Shown here piece after piece: positions 49,442-58,512 of a DNA stretch of 64,000 nucleotides. How positions within the stretch are numbered: the stretch's first letter is position 1; the number at the start of each line of letters is the position of its first letter. Location of the stretch: assembly GCF_022701295.1 (NCBI RefSeq), contig NZ_CP033204.1, positions 2,170,001-2,234,000 of the forward strand, in the 5' to 3' direction. The stretch comes from Sphingopyxis sp. YF1. GTDB lineage: Bacteria; Pseudomonadota; Alphaproteobacteria; Sphingomonadales; Sphingomonadaceae. The translations under genes and the position numbers were made by a program. The notes below the pieces were generated by a model. That model worked only from the letters and a program-made list of their open reading frames with translations, searched no databases and was not told the DNA's origin.

Positions 49442-50131
49442 TCAGTCCCCTTCGGGCTGCGGCAGCAGCAGCGCCAGCAGGATCGCGCGGCATTCGCCGT
49501 CGATCGTGCCGTCGATCAGTTCGGGGCGGAAGCGTCGCTGGAAGGCGACCGTCGCGGCGAAGCCGTCGGTCACGTCGTAGCCGAAGCGTTCGAGCGCAAG
49601 CAGGAAACCCGCATCGGTCCACAGCGGATCGGTCAGCTTCTTGGTCGGGCGCGGCAGCGCAAGCCGGCGGCGCGCCAGTGCGCTCCATGGGAAAAGCTCG
49701 CCCGGGTCCTGCTTGCGCGTCGGTGCGACGTCGGAGTGGCCGACGACATTGCCGCGCGTGATCTCGTGCCGGTCCTTGATCATATGGACCAGCCGGACGA
49801 CCGACGCGACCTGCGCATCGGGAAAGGGCACATAGCCATGTTCGTGCCCCGGGTTGACGATCTCGATCCCGACGCTCGCCGAATTGATGTCGCTCGTGCC
49901 GCGCCAGCGCGCGCGCCCGGCGTGCCAGGCGCGCTTGTCCTCGGGCACCATATGGACAATCTGCCCATCCTCGCCGACGACATAGTGCGCGGAAACTTTT
50001 GCTTCGGGATTGGCCAGCCAATCAATGGCTTCGTCCCCGCTCTTCATACCGGTATAGTGCAGGACGATCATCGAAACCGGCAACAGGCGTTCGTCGAAAT
50101 TGGGGGACCAACGTTCGATAAAATCGCTCAT
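49442..50131 (-). CDS. N-acetylmuramoyl-L-alanine amidase (AmpD/AmiD type)
   Basis: This 229-residue amidase cleaves between muramic acid and the stem peptide. The amidase_2 domain has zinc-ligand histidines in IVLHYTG and VVGHSDVAPTRKQDPG, with SAHYVV and GIEIVNPG between them. The C-terminal 65 residues resemble a peptidoglycan-binding domain. No signal peptide is visible, which favours an AmpD-like cytoplasmic recycling role, but the length and binding domain resemble AmiD. It starts 77 bases after cheR, probably as a separate unit. Confidence 0.87.
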   Translation of the reverse strand: MSDFIERWSPNFDERLLPVSMIVLHYTGMKSGDEAIDWLANPEAKVSAHYVVGEDGQIVHMVPEDKRAWHAGRARWRGTSDINSASVGIEIVNPGHEHGYVPFPDAQVASVVRLVHMIKDRHEITRGNVVGHSDVAPTRKQDPGELFPWSALARRRLALPRPTKKLTDPLWTDAGFLLALERFGYDVTDGFAATVAFQRRFRPELIDGTIDGECRAILLALLLPQPEGD

Positions 50132-50208
50132 GCGGTTTGCGGCCCGATCCTGTCTCGTTCGCCCTTCACCTGCGCCAGCCGTCACCAAAATGCAAGGCGC
50201 GGACGCCG

Positions 50209-51066
50209 TCAGGCGGCCTGCGGCCGGCGCACCTGCTGGTCGGCGGGTTCGTAGAGGCCGCGCAGGCGCGGACTCGATACGAACTGGTCGGTCTGCCCCA
50301 GCACCGTCTCGCCCGCGCCGAGCACGAGGAAACTCTGTGGCGCCGCGACCATGCGCAGCCGCGCAAAGGCCTTTTGCCGCATCGGCAGCGAAAAATAGAG
50401 TAAAAGGTTGCGGCAGAAGATCAGGTCGGCGGGGCTCGCCAGCGGCGGCCGGTCGGTGAGCATGTTCTGCACCGAAAAATCGATCCGGCGGCGCAGGTCG
50501 GCCTTGGCGAGCCATCCCGCGTCGGTCTGGTCGAACCAGCGGACCATGCGCTGCACGGGCAGCCCGCGCTGGATCTCGAACTGGCTGTAGAGGCCGACGC
50601 GCGCGCGGCCGATCGCATGATAGCTGACGTCGGTCGCGACGATGTCGACCTGCCACCCCGCCCACCGCGCTTCCTGCTCGGCGAGCAGCATCGCCATCGA
50701 ATAGGCTTCCTGCCCCGTCGACACGCCGCAATGCCAGATGGTCAACCGCCGCCGGTCGGCGTTGATCCGCCGCACCTCCTCAAGCGCCGTCTTCGCTATG
50801 TCGTCGAATACGCTGTGTTCGCGATAGAAAAATGTCTCGTTGTTGAGCATTGCATCGACCGTATCGTCGAGCAGCTGGCGGCTGTTCGAGGTGACCAGCG
50901 CAGCGACGAGCGCGTCGAGGTCGGCGATACCGTGGCGCTGCATCACCGGCTTCAGCGACATTTCGATGCGCCAGATGCGGTTCGGCGACAGCGTCTGCCC
51001 GGTACGCGATTCGAGCACCCCCATCAGCACGCGATAGGCGGACTCGCTGGCCGTCCCCCCCATCAT
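50209..51066 (-). CDS. cheR: Chemotaxis protein methyltransferase CheR
   Basis: CheR methylates glutamates of chemoreceptors. The 285-residue protein has an N-terminal helical domain, NNETFFYREHSVFDDI, the SAM-binding IWHCGVSTGQEAYSMAM and CRNLLLYFSLPMRQKAF. The start ATG 51066 overlaps the cheB stop (ATGATG). It is the last gene of the che operon. The adaptation pair CheB-CheR is complete; no receptor gene is in the window. Confidence 0.94.
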   Translation of the reverse strand: MMGGTASESAYRVLMGVLESRTGQTLSPNRIWRIEMSLKPVMQRHGIADLDALVAALVTSNSRQLLDDTVDAMLNNETFFYREHSVFDDIAKTALEEVRRINADRRRLTIWHCGVSTGQEAYSMAMLLAEQEARWAGWQVDIVATDVSYHAIGRARVGLYSQFEIQRGLPVQRMVRWFDQTDAGWLAKADLRRRIDFSVQNMLTDRPPLASPADLIFCRNLLLYFSLPMRQKAFARLRMVAAPQSFLVLGAGETVLGQTDQFVSSPRLRGLYEPADQQVRRPQAA

Positions 51067-52181
51067 GGCCGGTTCCGTCCTTTGAGGAAGCTGCCGAGCA
51101 TCAGCGCGATCGCGTCGGGGTTGAGCGTCGCGGCGGCGATCCCCGCCTTGGCGACCGCACCCGGCATGCCCCAGATGACGCAGCTTTCGGGCGCCTGCGC
51201 AAAGACGGTGCCCCCCGCCGCCTTGAGCCGCGCGGCGCCGTCGGCGCCGTCGCGTCCCATGCCGCTGAGCACCACCGCGGCGCAGCGCGCGCCATAGACC
51301 TCGGCCAGCGAATCGAACATCGGATCGGCTGAAGGGCAGCAACCATTGGCCACGGGCCGGTGATCGAGCGCGATCTCGCGGCGGCGGCCCGTCGCAACGA
51401 CGAGCAGATGGGCATCGCCGGGCGCGATGTAGATATGATTCTTCTCGACCGGCATGCCCGCCGCGGCGACGAGAACACGCCGCGACGTCATCGTCGCGAT
51501 CTGCTTCGCGTAAAATTCCATGAAGGCGTCGGGCAGATGCTGGGTCAGCAGGATCGGCGCCGCGATGCGCGGATCGAGATGCGCCAGGAAACTCGCAAAG
51601 GCCGGAATCCCGCCGGTCGAGGCCGCAACGGCGATGCATTCGAGCGGCTGGTCGGGAGCGATTGCGGCCGGCGGCACCCGCGGCGCGGGCCGCTCGGCGA
51701 CGCGCAGCGCGACCGGCGGCAGCGACGGCTGCTCGCCGAGCGAGCGGATGCGGTCAGTCAGCACTTCGGAGAAGCGCCCCGAAAAACTGCCGCGCCCGGG
51801 CTTCGCGAGCGTGTCGCTGGCCCCCAGCGCGAGCGCCTCGATCGCGGCCGGGCCGCCTTCGACGCAATTGGAGGAGAGGATGAGCACGCGCGCATTGGCC
51901 GCACGCTCGAGGATGAGCGGCAGCGCCGTCATCCCGTTCATTCCCGGCATTTCGATATCGAGCACCACGACATCGACCGGTTCGCGGGCGAGATAGGCTA
52001 GCGCATCGCCCGCCGACGCCACCGAAGCGCAGATCGAAAGCCCCGGGCTCTGGTCGATGATGCGTTCGAGGATCGAGCGGACGACAAGGCTGTCGTCGAC
52101 GAGCATGACGCGGACGCTGCGCACCGAGGGCATGTCATCGCCCGCGGCGGGCTGGCGGATCAGGGGCTGGGACGCTGCCAC
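51063..52181 (-). CDS. cheB: Chemotaxis methylesterase/glutamine deamidase CheB
   Basis: CheB removes methyl groups from receptors when phosphorylated by CheA. The 372-residue protein has an N-terminal receiver (VMLVDDS; phospho-acceptor D75 in VLDIEMPGM) and a C-terminal methylesterase with triad S188 (VAASTGG), H215 (LLTQHLPD) and D311 (SGMGRDGADG). The start is GTG 52181, with GAGG 6 bases upstream; ATG 52133 is a possible alternative just before the receiver. It lies 8 bases after cheY. Confidence 0.94.
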   Translation of the reverse strand: MAASQPLIRQPAAGDDMPSVRSVRVMLVDDSLVVRSILERIIDQSPGLSICASVASAGDALAYLAREPVDVVVLDIEMPGMNGMTALPLILERAANARVLILSSNCVEGGPAAIEALALGASDTLAKPGRGSFSGRFSEVLTDRIRSLGEQPSLPPVALRVAERPAPRVPPAAIAPDQPLECIAVAASTGGIPAFASFLAHLDPRIAAPILLTQHLPDAFMEFYAKQIATMTSRRVLVAAAGMPVEKNHIYIAPGDAHLLVVATGRRREIALDHRPVANGCCPSADPMFDSLAEVYGARCAAVVLSGMGRDGADGAARLKAAGGTVFAQAPESCVIWGMPGAVAKAGIAAATLNPDAIALMLGSFLKGRNRP

Positions 52182-52189
52182 GCGCGGCC

Positions 52190-52564
52190 TCAGGCGACGC
52201 CGACGAGCTGCAACTTCCCTTCGAGCGTTTCGCGGTCGAACGGCTTCATCACATATTCGTCGGCCCCCGCCTCGATCGCGGTGCGGATATGGTCGATACT
52301 GTTCTCGGTGGTGCAGAAGACGACCCGCGGCCGTTCCTCATGCCCGTAGTCGAGGTCATTGAACGCGCCGAGAAACTCCATCCCGCTCATCACCGGCATG
52401 TTCCAGTCGAGCAGGATCACGTCGGGACGATTGGCGCGGCAAAAGGTCAGCGCCTCCTGTCCGTCGGCCGCCTCTTCGACCGAAAAGGCCATGCTTTCCA
52501 GTATATGACGCGCGACCTTGCGGATCACTTTGCTGTCATCGACAACCAGACAGGATTTCGACAT
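52190..52564 (-). CDS. cheY: Chemotaxis response regulator CheY
   Basis: CheY carries phosphoryl groups from CheA to the flagellar switch. The 124-residue single-domain receiver has the acidic pair DD at residues 9-10, phosphorylation site D53 (LLDWNMPVMSG), T85/T86 and K107 in VMKPFD. Its fit as a motor-binding CheY is inferred from operon context. It lies between cheW and cheB on the minus strand. Confidence 0.92.
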   Translation of the reverse strand: MSKSCLVVDDSKVIRKVARHILESMAFSVEEAADGQEALTFCRANRPDVILLDWNMPVMSGMEFLGAFNDLDYGHEERPRVVFCTTENSIDHIRTAIEAGADEYVMKPFDRETLEGKLQLVGVA

Positions 52565-52626
52565 GATTTACTCCGACCCCCGGGATGTGCCTTGCTACCG
52601 CGAAAAGCGTGTGCAGGCCGTTAACG

Positions 52627-53064
52627 TCAGGCGGCCCGTGCGACGGGCAAGGTGATGAAATGCGAGGGATCGACGACGAGCAGCGACGCGCCCTCATGTT
52701 CGATCATCGCGTCGGCGACGCGCGCCCAGCCCGGCAGCAGCCGGCCGGTCACGCGCGTCTCGGGCGCCTCGATGAAACAGACATCCTCGATCGCGTCGGC
52801 GAGCAGTGCATAGCCGTGCTCGGCGACGTCGACGACGATCACCCGCTGCCCCGGCGCGACCGCGACCGGCGGCAGGCCGATCACGACGTGCGGGTCGATC
52901 AGCGTGAAAACACGGCTGCGCAGCGCGAACAGTCCGGCGACGTGCGGCGGCGCAGCGGGAACCTCGACGGGTGTGCCGACGGTTACCACCGAATTGATCG
53001 CGCGGCTGCGCAGCGCGACGCGCGTGTCGGCGATGCGCGCGATCAGATAGAGCTTCTCCATCAT
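52627..53064 (-). CDS. cheW: Chemotaxis coupling protein CheW
   Basis: CheW links receptors to CheA. The 145-residue protein is a single CheW SH3-like domain with the pattern RSRAINSVVTVGT, HVAGLFALRSRVFTLIDPHVVIGL and VVDVAEHGYALLADAI. ATG 53064 overlaps the cheA stop (ATGA), so CheA and CheW are made together. It lies 62 bases ahead of cheY. Confidence 0.9.
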   Translation of the reverse strand: MMEKLYLIARIADTRVALRSRAINSVVTVGTPVEVPAAPPHVAGLFALRSRVFTLIDPHVVIGLPPVAVAPGQRVIVVDVAEHGYALLADAIEDVCFIEAPETRVTGRLLPGWARVADAMIEHEGASLLVVDPSHFITLPVARAA

Positions 53065-55466
53065 GGGCGGCCTCCTGCAACCTGCCTGCGCAGCGCATCG
53101 AGCAGCGCGGCGCGATCGTAACGATAGATGCTGTCGTCCCCGGGCCCCGCGGCGGCAACCGTCGAGCGCAGCCGGACAAGCGGCACGTCGGCGGCGAGCG
53201 GCCCCGTCGGGGCGCCGGTTTCGGCGAGGCAGAGCTGGACGTCCGCGCGGACGCCCTCGGGATCGTCGCCGCCGACCACGCGGTACCCCGCGCTGCGCAG
53301 GATCGGCGCGAGGAAATTGCTCGCCCAGCCGTCAGCGTCCTCGACCAGCCGGCACAGCGGCTCGCGGACGGGATGCGCCGCCTCGTCGGCGCCATATTGC
53401 GCCATCAGCCAGAAGGGATCGATCAGCTCGACGGGCTCGCCGCCGATCAGCACGACGCCCGCGATCAGCCCCGGCGCTGGCGCCGGCTGCACCGCGTCGG
53501 GAAGGCGGACGATATCGATCACCCCCTCGATCGGATAGCAGAGCACCGAGCGGCCGTCGTGGAGGCGGAGCAGCTTCACCGCCCCCTGCCCCTCGGGCAC
53601 GCGCGCGGCGTGGACGGGATAGATGTGATCTCCGATCTGCACCTGCACCGCACCCGCGCTTTCGAACAGCGCCGGCGCGGGCACCTCTTCGACGCGCTCG
53701 ATCACCGACAGGCGCACGCCGCGTACGCGGTCGCCCGCGTCGCGGAACAGCAGCAGTTGCGCCGCGTCGCGTGCAGCGGCGACCTCGGCGGCGGCTTCGG
53801 CATTGGCGTCGTGGAGCCGGCCCGCCTCCGATGCGTCGACGCCGGCGGCGGCGAGCAGTCCCTGCACGTCGAGCAGCAGCACCGGACGCCCGTTGTCGGG
53901 CAGGGTCGTCCCCGCATAGAGGCCGGTCGCCATGATCATCGGCGCGGCGGGCTTGATCACCAGTTCCTCATGGTCGTGGATCGCGGCCACGCTCAGCGCG
54001 TAGCTCAGCCCCTGCCCCGGCCGCACGAGGATGATCGCGCGATCGTCGGCATCCTCGTTCGTATCGACCGCGCAGCCGAGCACATGTTCGAGCCGCAACA
54101 GCGGGAACTGCTCGCCGCGCACGGTGGCAAGCTCGCCGCCGCCGACGCGGTCGATGCGCACGCTGTCGCTCGTCTCGAGCAGGATTTCGCGCACCGAACC
54201 GCGCGGAATGGCGAAATATTGCCCCGACGCGCGCACCATCAGGCCCGAGATGATCGTCAGCGTCATCGGGACGCGCAGCACGATCGCGAGCCCGCGCCCC
54301 TCCTCGTTGCGCAGGTCGACGACGCCGCCGATCTTTTCGACATTCGCCTTGACGATGTCCATGCCGACGCCGCGACCCGATATCGCGGTGACCCTGGCCG
54401 CGGTCGAAAAGCCGGGCCGAAAGATCAGTTCGAGCTTTTCGCGCGGGCTCAGCGCCCGCGCCTCGCTCTCGCCGATCACGCGCACGGCCAGCGCCTTGGC
54501 GACGAGCCGGTCCGGCGATAGCCCGCGGCCGTCGTCGCGCACCTCGATCTCGATCTGGTTGCCCGACTGGCGCGCCGACACTGCGATGCTTGCTGTGACG
54601 CCCTTGCCCGCCGCGACGCGCTCGTCGAGCGGCTCGATCCCATGGTCGATCGCGTTGCGGACGATGTGGATCAGCGGATCGCGGATATTCTCCATCATCT
54701 CGCGGTCGAGCTCGACCTCGCCGCCGCTCGTCGCAAAACGCACCTTCTTGCCCAGCTCCTGCGCGAGGTCGCGGACGATCCGGGGCAGCGGCGAAAAGAG
54801 CTTGTCGATACGCTGCATGCGCATCTGGCTGACCGACTGGCGCATTCCCGCGATCGAGTCCGACAGGCGATCGAACGAGGCGATCACCGAGGCGTCGGCG
54901 CCCGATTCGCGGAGCATCCGCGCGAATTCGTTGCGCGCGAGGACGATGTCGGTGACCCCCGTCATCACGCTGTCGAGCAGCGGCAGCGGAACGCGGATCG
55001 AGCGCCAGCTCTGCAACAGGTCGGCGCTGATCTCGTCTTCGGCGGGCACGGCGTCCTCGGCAACGGGCACCACCACGGGCGCCGCGTCCGCGCCGGCATC
55101 GACGACCGCGATCGCGTCGATCACGTCGCGGTCGTCGCCTTCGGGCTCGATCCCTGCCGTGCCGAGCGCGGTGCAGAGACTGCCCAGCCGGTCGACGATC
55201 GCGAGCACGGCGGTGACCAGCGCAGCGTTGGCGGGACGATTGCCGCGCCGCACTTGGTCGAGCGCGTCCTCCGCCGCGTGCGACAGCGCGGTGACACGCG
55301 GCAGCGACAGGAAACCCGAACTGCCCTTGATAGTGTGGACGAGCCGAAAGATCGCGTCGAGTTGGGCGCGGTCGGCCGGATCAGCCTCCCACGCCACGAG
55401 CGCGCCGCCGGCCTCGGACAAAATTTCCGCCGTCTCGGCCAGAAAATCGTTGAGCAGATCGTCCAT
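53061..55466 (-). CDS. cheA: Chemotaxis histidine kinase CheA with tandem CheW-like domains
   Basis: CheA autophosphorylates and signals to CheY and CheB. The 801-residue protein has a P1 domain with phospho-accepting H44 (LVHTIKGSSG), a dimerisation region, the kinase domain (N-box IRNAIDHG-like HIVRNAIDHG, G1 VRDDGRGLSP, G2 GRGVGMDIVKANVEKIGG), the CheW-like P5, and a second CheW-like domain at about residues 590-720. The final 70 residues look like a worn-down receiver domain without an obvious phospho-Asp. No clear P2 domain. ATG 55466 is preceded by weak SD; GTG 55469 is an alternative. Confidence 0.93.
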   Translation of the reverse strand: MDDLLNDFLAETAEILSEAGGALVAWEADPADRAQLDAIFRLVHTIKGSSGFLSLPRVTALSHAAEDALDQVRRGNRPANAALVTAVLAIVDRLGSLCTALGTAGIEPEGDDRDVIDAIAVVDAGADAAPVVVPVAEDAVPAEDEISADLLQSWRSIRVPLPLLDSVMTGVTDIVLARNEFARMLRESGADASVIASFDRLSDSIAGMRQSVSQMRMQRIDKLFSPLPRIVRDLAQELGKKVRFATSGGEVELDREMMENIRDPLIHIVRNAIDHGIEPLDERVAAGKGVTASIAVSARQSGNQIEIEVRDDGRGLSPDRLVAKALAVRVIGESEARALSPREKLELIFRPGFSTAARVTAISGRGVGMDIVKANVEKIGGVVDLRNEEGRGLAIVLRVPMTLTIISGLMVRASGQYFAIPRGSVREILLETSDSVRIDRVGGGELATVRGEQFPLLRLEHVLGCAVDTNEDADDRAIILVRPGQGLSYALSVAAIHDHEELVIKPAAPMIMATGLYAGTTLPDNGRPVLLLDVQGLLAAAGVDASEAGRLHDANAEAAAEVAAARDAAQLLLFRDAGDRVRGVRLSVIERVEEVPAPALFESAGAVQVQIGDHIYPVHAARVPEGQGAVKLLRLHDGRSVLCYPIEGVIDIVRLPDAVQPAPAPGLIAGVVLIGGEPVELIDPFWLMAQYGADEAAHPVREPLCRLVEDADGWASNFLAPILRSAGYRVVGGDDPEGVRADVQLCLAETGAPTGPLAADVPLVRLRSTVAAAGPGDDSIYRYDRAALLDALRRQVAGGRP

Positions 55467-55515
55467 CACGCTATCGGCACGCCCCCAATATTCAGGGCCG
55501 CCACCATGAAGGACA

Positions 55516-55534
55516 ATGGTTAAACAAGGTTTTA
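55516..55534 (-). promoter_or_regulatory. CtrA-like box upstream of cheA
   Basis: On the minus strand TAAA-N7-TTAACCAT lies 50-68 bases ahead of the cheA start. The CtrA consensus is TTAA-N7-TTAA(C); one base of the first half differs and the second half is a perfect TTAACCAT. chpT, which phosphorylates CtrA, is the next gene. The remainder of the gap 55467-55738 contains a GCCGCCG/CGGCGGC hairpin near 55599-55625 and no supported gene. Confidence 0.45.
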
Positions 55535-55738
55535 CACATGGCCCGGCGCAGAGCGCAATCGCTGCCAATCTGGGCCTATTGCCGGCGCATGCAGACGAAG
55601 GCCGCCGAGGGCAAAGCCCCGGCGGCAGGTCTGCCCATCGGAAGGAGGCATAGTGTCAGACGCACCGCGCGCACGACAGGGGGGATCGGCGCCGCGACGG
55701 CGCCCCGAAAATACCCGCGAAGGACGCGAATGCCGCGT

Positions 55739-56377
55739 TCAGCCGCGCAGCACGGCGCCGACGAGCAGCGATGTCGGTGTCTCGCGCGCGAGCATCACCG
55801 TGCCGCCATTCTGCGCCGCGACCGCCTGGACGAGGATCGCCGGCGCGGTGCGCGAGGTCATCGCCGATGCCCCCTCACCCTCGGCCAGGATGCGCTCGAC
55901 ATCGGCATCGAGGAAGATGCGCTCGGCCTCGACATGCAGCGCGATCTCGATCCCGCTCGCCTGCGTCTCGCACCCGATGTCGAGCCGCCCGCCGCGCACC
56001 AGCGCGTCGACGAGGATCAGCGCGAGGTTGAGGACGATCTTCACCGCGGGCTTGGGCAGCGGGTCGGCACCGATCATCCAGTTGAGGGTGATCGCGCGGT
56101 CGCCGATGATTCCTTCGATCGCCGCCTTCGCTTCCTCGGGCGGAACGCGCTCGCCGAAACCGCCCGCCGACCCGAAGGCGAGACGGAAGAATTTGAGCTT
56201 GTTCGCCGAGGTGCGTGCGCTTTGTTCGAGCAGGTCGATGCAGCGCTCGCGCATCGCGGGATCCTTCTCGTCGGCGAGCAGTTCGAGCCCGTTGGCGAAA
56301 GCCCCGACGGGGCTCAGAAGGTCGTGACACAGGCGCGAGGCCAGCATCGAGGCAAAATCGACGCGATCGTCGGACAT
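55739..56377 (-). CDS. chpT: Histidine phosphotransferase ChpT
   Basis: ChpT relays phosphoryl groups from CckA to CtrA and CpdR, governing cell cycle and motility in alphaproteobacteria. The 212-residue protein has phospho-accepting His18 in ASRLCHDLLSPVGA, the helical hairpin, and a degenerate kinase-like C-terminal domain (KIVLNLALILVDALVRGG) that cannot bind ATP. It is divergent from rluD and 272 bases upstream of cheA in the same direction. Sphingomonads use this relay for flagellar control, which fits the neighbourhood. Confidence 0.9.
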   Translation of the reverse strand: MSDDRVDFASMLASRLCHDLLSPVGAFANGLELLADEKDPAMRERCIDLLEQSARTSANKLKFFRLAFGSAGGFGERVPPEEAKAAIEGIIGDRAITLNWMIGADPLPKPAVKIVLNLALILVDALVRGGRLDIGCETQASGIEIALHVEAERIFLDADVERILAEGEGASAMTSRTAPAILVQAVAAQNGGTVMLARETPTSLLVGAVLRG

Positions 56378-56511
56378 GGATGAACGGGCTCCCCAGCGCA
56401 GTGGACCGCTTCGGGTCCGCCCACGCTCCTAGGGCAGCGACGCCCCGCAGGGCAAGCGCGATCCCCCTGCGCCATCTTGAAAATCGCGCACCTCCCACCA
56501 TATCGCGAGCG

Positions 56512-57468
56512 ATGCAGGGGGATGAACAAGTCTTGACCGTAGCGCTCGAAGAGCGCGCCGCCGGACTACGCCTCGACCGCGCCCTTGCCGAAGCCCTTCC
56601 CGACCTGTCGCGCGAGCGCGTGAAGAGCCTGATCAAGGGCGGCCGCGTCGCCGATGCGCGCGGCACCACGCTGTGGGACCCTTCGGCCAAGGCGCCGGCG
56701 CCCGCGACGTTCGAACTGCGCCTGCCCCGCCCGGCGCCCGCGCACAACGAAGCGCAGGCGATCGACCTTGTCGTCGCCTATGAGGACGAACATCTGATCG
56801 TCGTCGACAAGCCCGCGGGCCTCGTCGTCCACCCCGCCGCCGGCAATCTCGACGGCACGCTGGTGAACGCGCTGCTCCACCATTGCGCCGGCCAGTTGTC
56901 GGGCATCGGCGGTGTCGCGCGTCCCGGGATCGTCCACCGCATCGACAAGGATACCAGCGGACTGCTCGTCGCCGCCAAGCACGACAAGGCGCACGAGGGG
57001 CTTGCGAAGCAGTTTGCCGCGCACAGCATCGACCGCCGCTATAGTGCGCTCGCCACCGGACGGCCGATGCCCGCCAACGGCACGATCGACGCCGCGCTCG
57101 GCCGGTCGGGCACGAACCGCAAGAAGATGGCGGTCGTCGCCGCGGGCCGCGGCAAGCATGCGATCACCCATTACCGGACGATCGAAGCGCTGAACGGCGC
57201 GACACTCGTCGAATGCCGGCTCGAAACGGGCCGCACGCATCAGGTGCGCGTCCATATGGCGCACATCGGCCATCCGCTCGTCGGTGACCCGGTCTATGGC
57301 CGCGCCAGAAAGCCGCTGTCGGACGTGCTGAAAGCGCGGAATTTCGCGCGGCAGGCATTGCACGCCGCCCATTTGGGCTTTATTCATCCGGTGACCGGTA
57401 ACGTCGTCGCGCTCGACAGCGAATTGCCCCCCGATATGCGGGAACTGATCGACATATTGCGCGTTTAG
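56512..57468 (+). CDS. rluD: 23S rRNA pseudouridine synthase RluD
   Basis: RluD modifies uridines in helix 69 of 23S rRNA. The 318-residue protein has an N-terminal S4 domain (LDRALAEALPDLSRERVKSLI), the catalytic domain with GIVHRIDKDTSGLLVAAK containing the catalytic aspartate, TGRTHQVRVHMAHIGHPLVGDPVYG, and RQALHAAHLGF. ATG 56512 is chosen; the open frame to 56215 is antisense to chpT. It is followed by rpoH after 80 bases. Confidence 0.95.
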   Translation: MQGDEQVLTVALEERAAGLRLDRALAEALPDLSRERVKSLIKGGRVADARGTTLWDPSAKAPAPATFELRLPRPAPAHNEAQAIDLVVAYEDEHLIVVDKPAGLVVHPAAGNLDGTLVNALLHHCAGQLSGIGGVARPGIVHRIDKDTSGLLVAAKHDKAHEGLAKQFAAHSIDRRYSALATGRPMPANGTIDAALGRSGTNRKKMAVVAAGRGKHAITHYRTIEALNGATLVECRLETGRTHQVRVHMAHIGHPLVGDPVYGRARKPLSDVLKARNFARQALHAAHLGFIHPVTGNVVALDSELPPDMRELIDILRV

Positions 57469-57488
57469 GTTTCGAATGAAAATCTATT

Positions 57489-57517
57489 TTGACCGCGAAA
57501 TCCAATCGCGGCACAAT
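57489..57517 (+). promoter_or_regulatory. Putative sigma-70 promoter of rpoH with a palindrome in the spacer
   Basis: TTGACC at 57489-57494 and CACAAT at 57512-57517 are 17 bases apart. The spacer region contains CCGCGA-N7-TCGCGG (57493-57511), a perfect 6-base inverted repeat that could be an operator between -35 and -10. The binding protein, if any, is unknown. Confidence 0.45.
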
Positions 57518-57548
57518 GACCACAGGATTTTAGGGAAGACACTCTCCA

Positions 57549-58451
57549 ATGGCCAACAAAAGCAATGTTCCAGCTACGGTGCCCGCGCTCGGCGGCGAGG
57601 CGAGCCTGAACCGCTATCTGGCCGAAATCCGCAAATTCCCCCTGCTCACCCCCGAACAGGAATTCATGCTCGCCAAGCGCTTTCAGGAGCATGGCGACAA
57701 TGAAGCCGCGGCGCAGCTCGTCACCAGCCACCTCCGCCTCGTCGCCAAGATCGCGATGGGCTATCGCGGCTATGGCCTGCCGGTCAGCGAACTGATCAGC
57801 GAAGGCAATATCGGGCTGATGCAGGGTGTGAAGAAATTCGATCCCGACCGCGGCTTTCGCCTCGCCACCTATGCGATGTGGTGGATTCGCGCCTCGATCC
57901 AGGAATTCATCCTCCGCTCGTGGAGCCTTGTGAAGATGGGCACCACCGCGGCGCAGAAGAAGCTCTTCTTCAACCTGCGCCGGATGAAGAATAATCTCGA
58001 GGCGTTCGAGGACGGCGACCTGTCGCCCGAACATGTTGCCAAGATCGCGACCGACCTCGGCGTGACCGAGGACGAGGTTGTGAGCATGAACCGCCGCATG
58101 GCGATGGGCGGCGATACGTCGCTCAACGTGCCGATGGGCGAGGACGGCGACAGCCAGTGGCAGGATCTGCTCGGCGACGAGGGCCCGTTGCAGGACGAAC
58201 GCGTCGCCGAGGCGCAGGAACGCGACGTGCGCCACGCGCTGCTCAACGAGGCGCTCGAAACGCTCAACGAGCGCGAGCGCCATATCCTGACCGAACGCCG
58301 CCTGACCGACGACCCGAAGACGCTCGAGGATCTGAGCCAGGTCTATGATGTCAGTCGCGAACGCGTGCGCCAGATCGAGGTTCGCGCCTTCGAAAAGCTG
58401 CAAAAGGCGATGCTCAAGCTCGCGGGCGAAAGGCGACTGGTCGGCGCCTGA
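57549..58451 (+). CDS. rpoH: RNA polymerase sigma-32 (heat-shock) factor
   Basis: RpoH directs transcription of heat-shock and protein-quality genes. The 300-residue sigma factor has SLNRYLAEIRKFPLLTPEQE (region 1.2), HLRLVAKIAMGYRGYGLP and ELISEGNIGLMQGVKKFDP (region 2), the QEFILRSWSLVKMGTTAAQ box, and region 4 (LNERERHILTERRL, VSRERVRQIEVRAFEKLQ). The RpoH box KLFFNLRR identifies it. ATG 57549 has only a weak Shine-Dalgarno. Confidence 0.95.
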   Translation: MANKSNVPATVPALGGEASLNRYLAEIRKFPLLTPEQEFMLAKRFQEHGDNEAAAQLVTSHLRLVAKIAMGYRGYGLPVSELISEGNIGLMQGVKKFDPDRGFRLATYAMWWIRASIQEFILRSWSLVKMGTTAAQKKLFFNLRRMKNNLEAFEDGDLSPEHVAKIATDLGVTEDEVVSMNRRMAMGGDTSLNVPMGEDGDSQWQDLLGDEGPLQDERVAEAQERDVRHALLNEALETLNERERHILTERRLTDDPKTLEDLSQVYDVSRERVRQIEVRAFEKLQKAMLKLAGERRLVGA

Positions 58452-58512
58452 GCCACAGGGGAACAACGGGGCCGACCCACGCCGGTTTTTCCGGCACGAA
58501 GGAGTCCGTCCG

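Noticed and set aside
55653..56327. GTG frame with AAGGAGG upstream, antisense to chpT
   Set aside because: Spacing of 4 bases is tight and the product is low-complexity antisense sequence; chpT is clearly coding.
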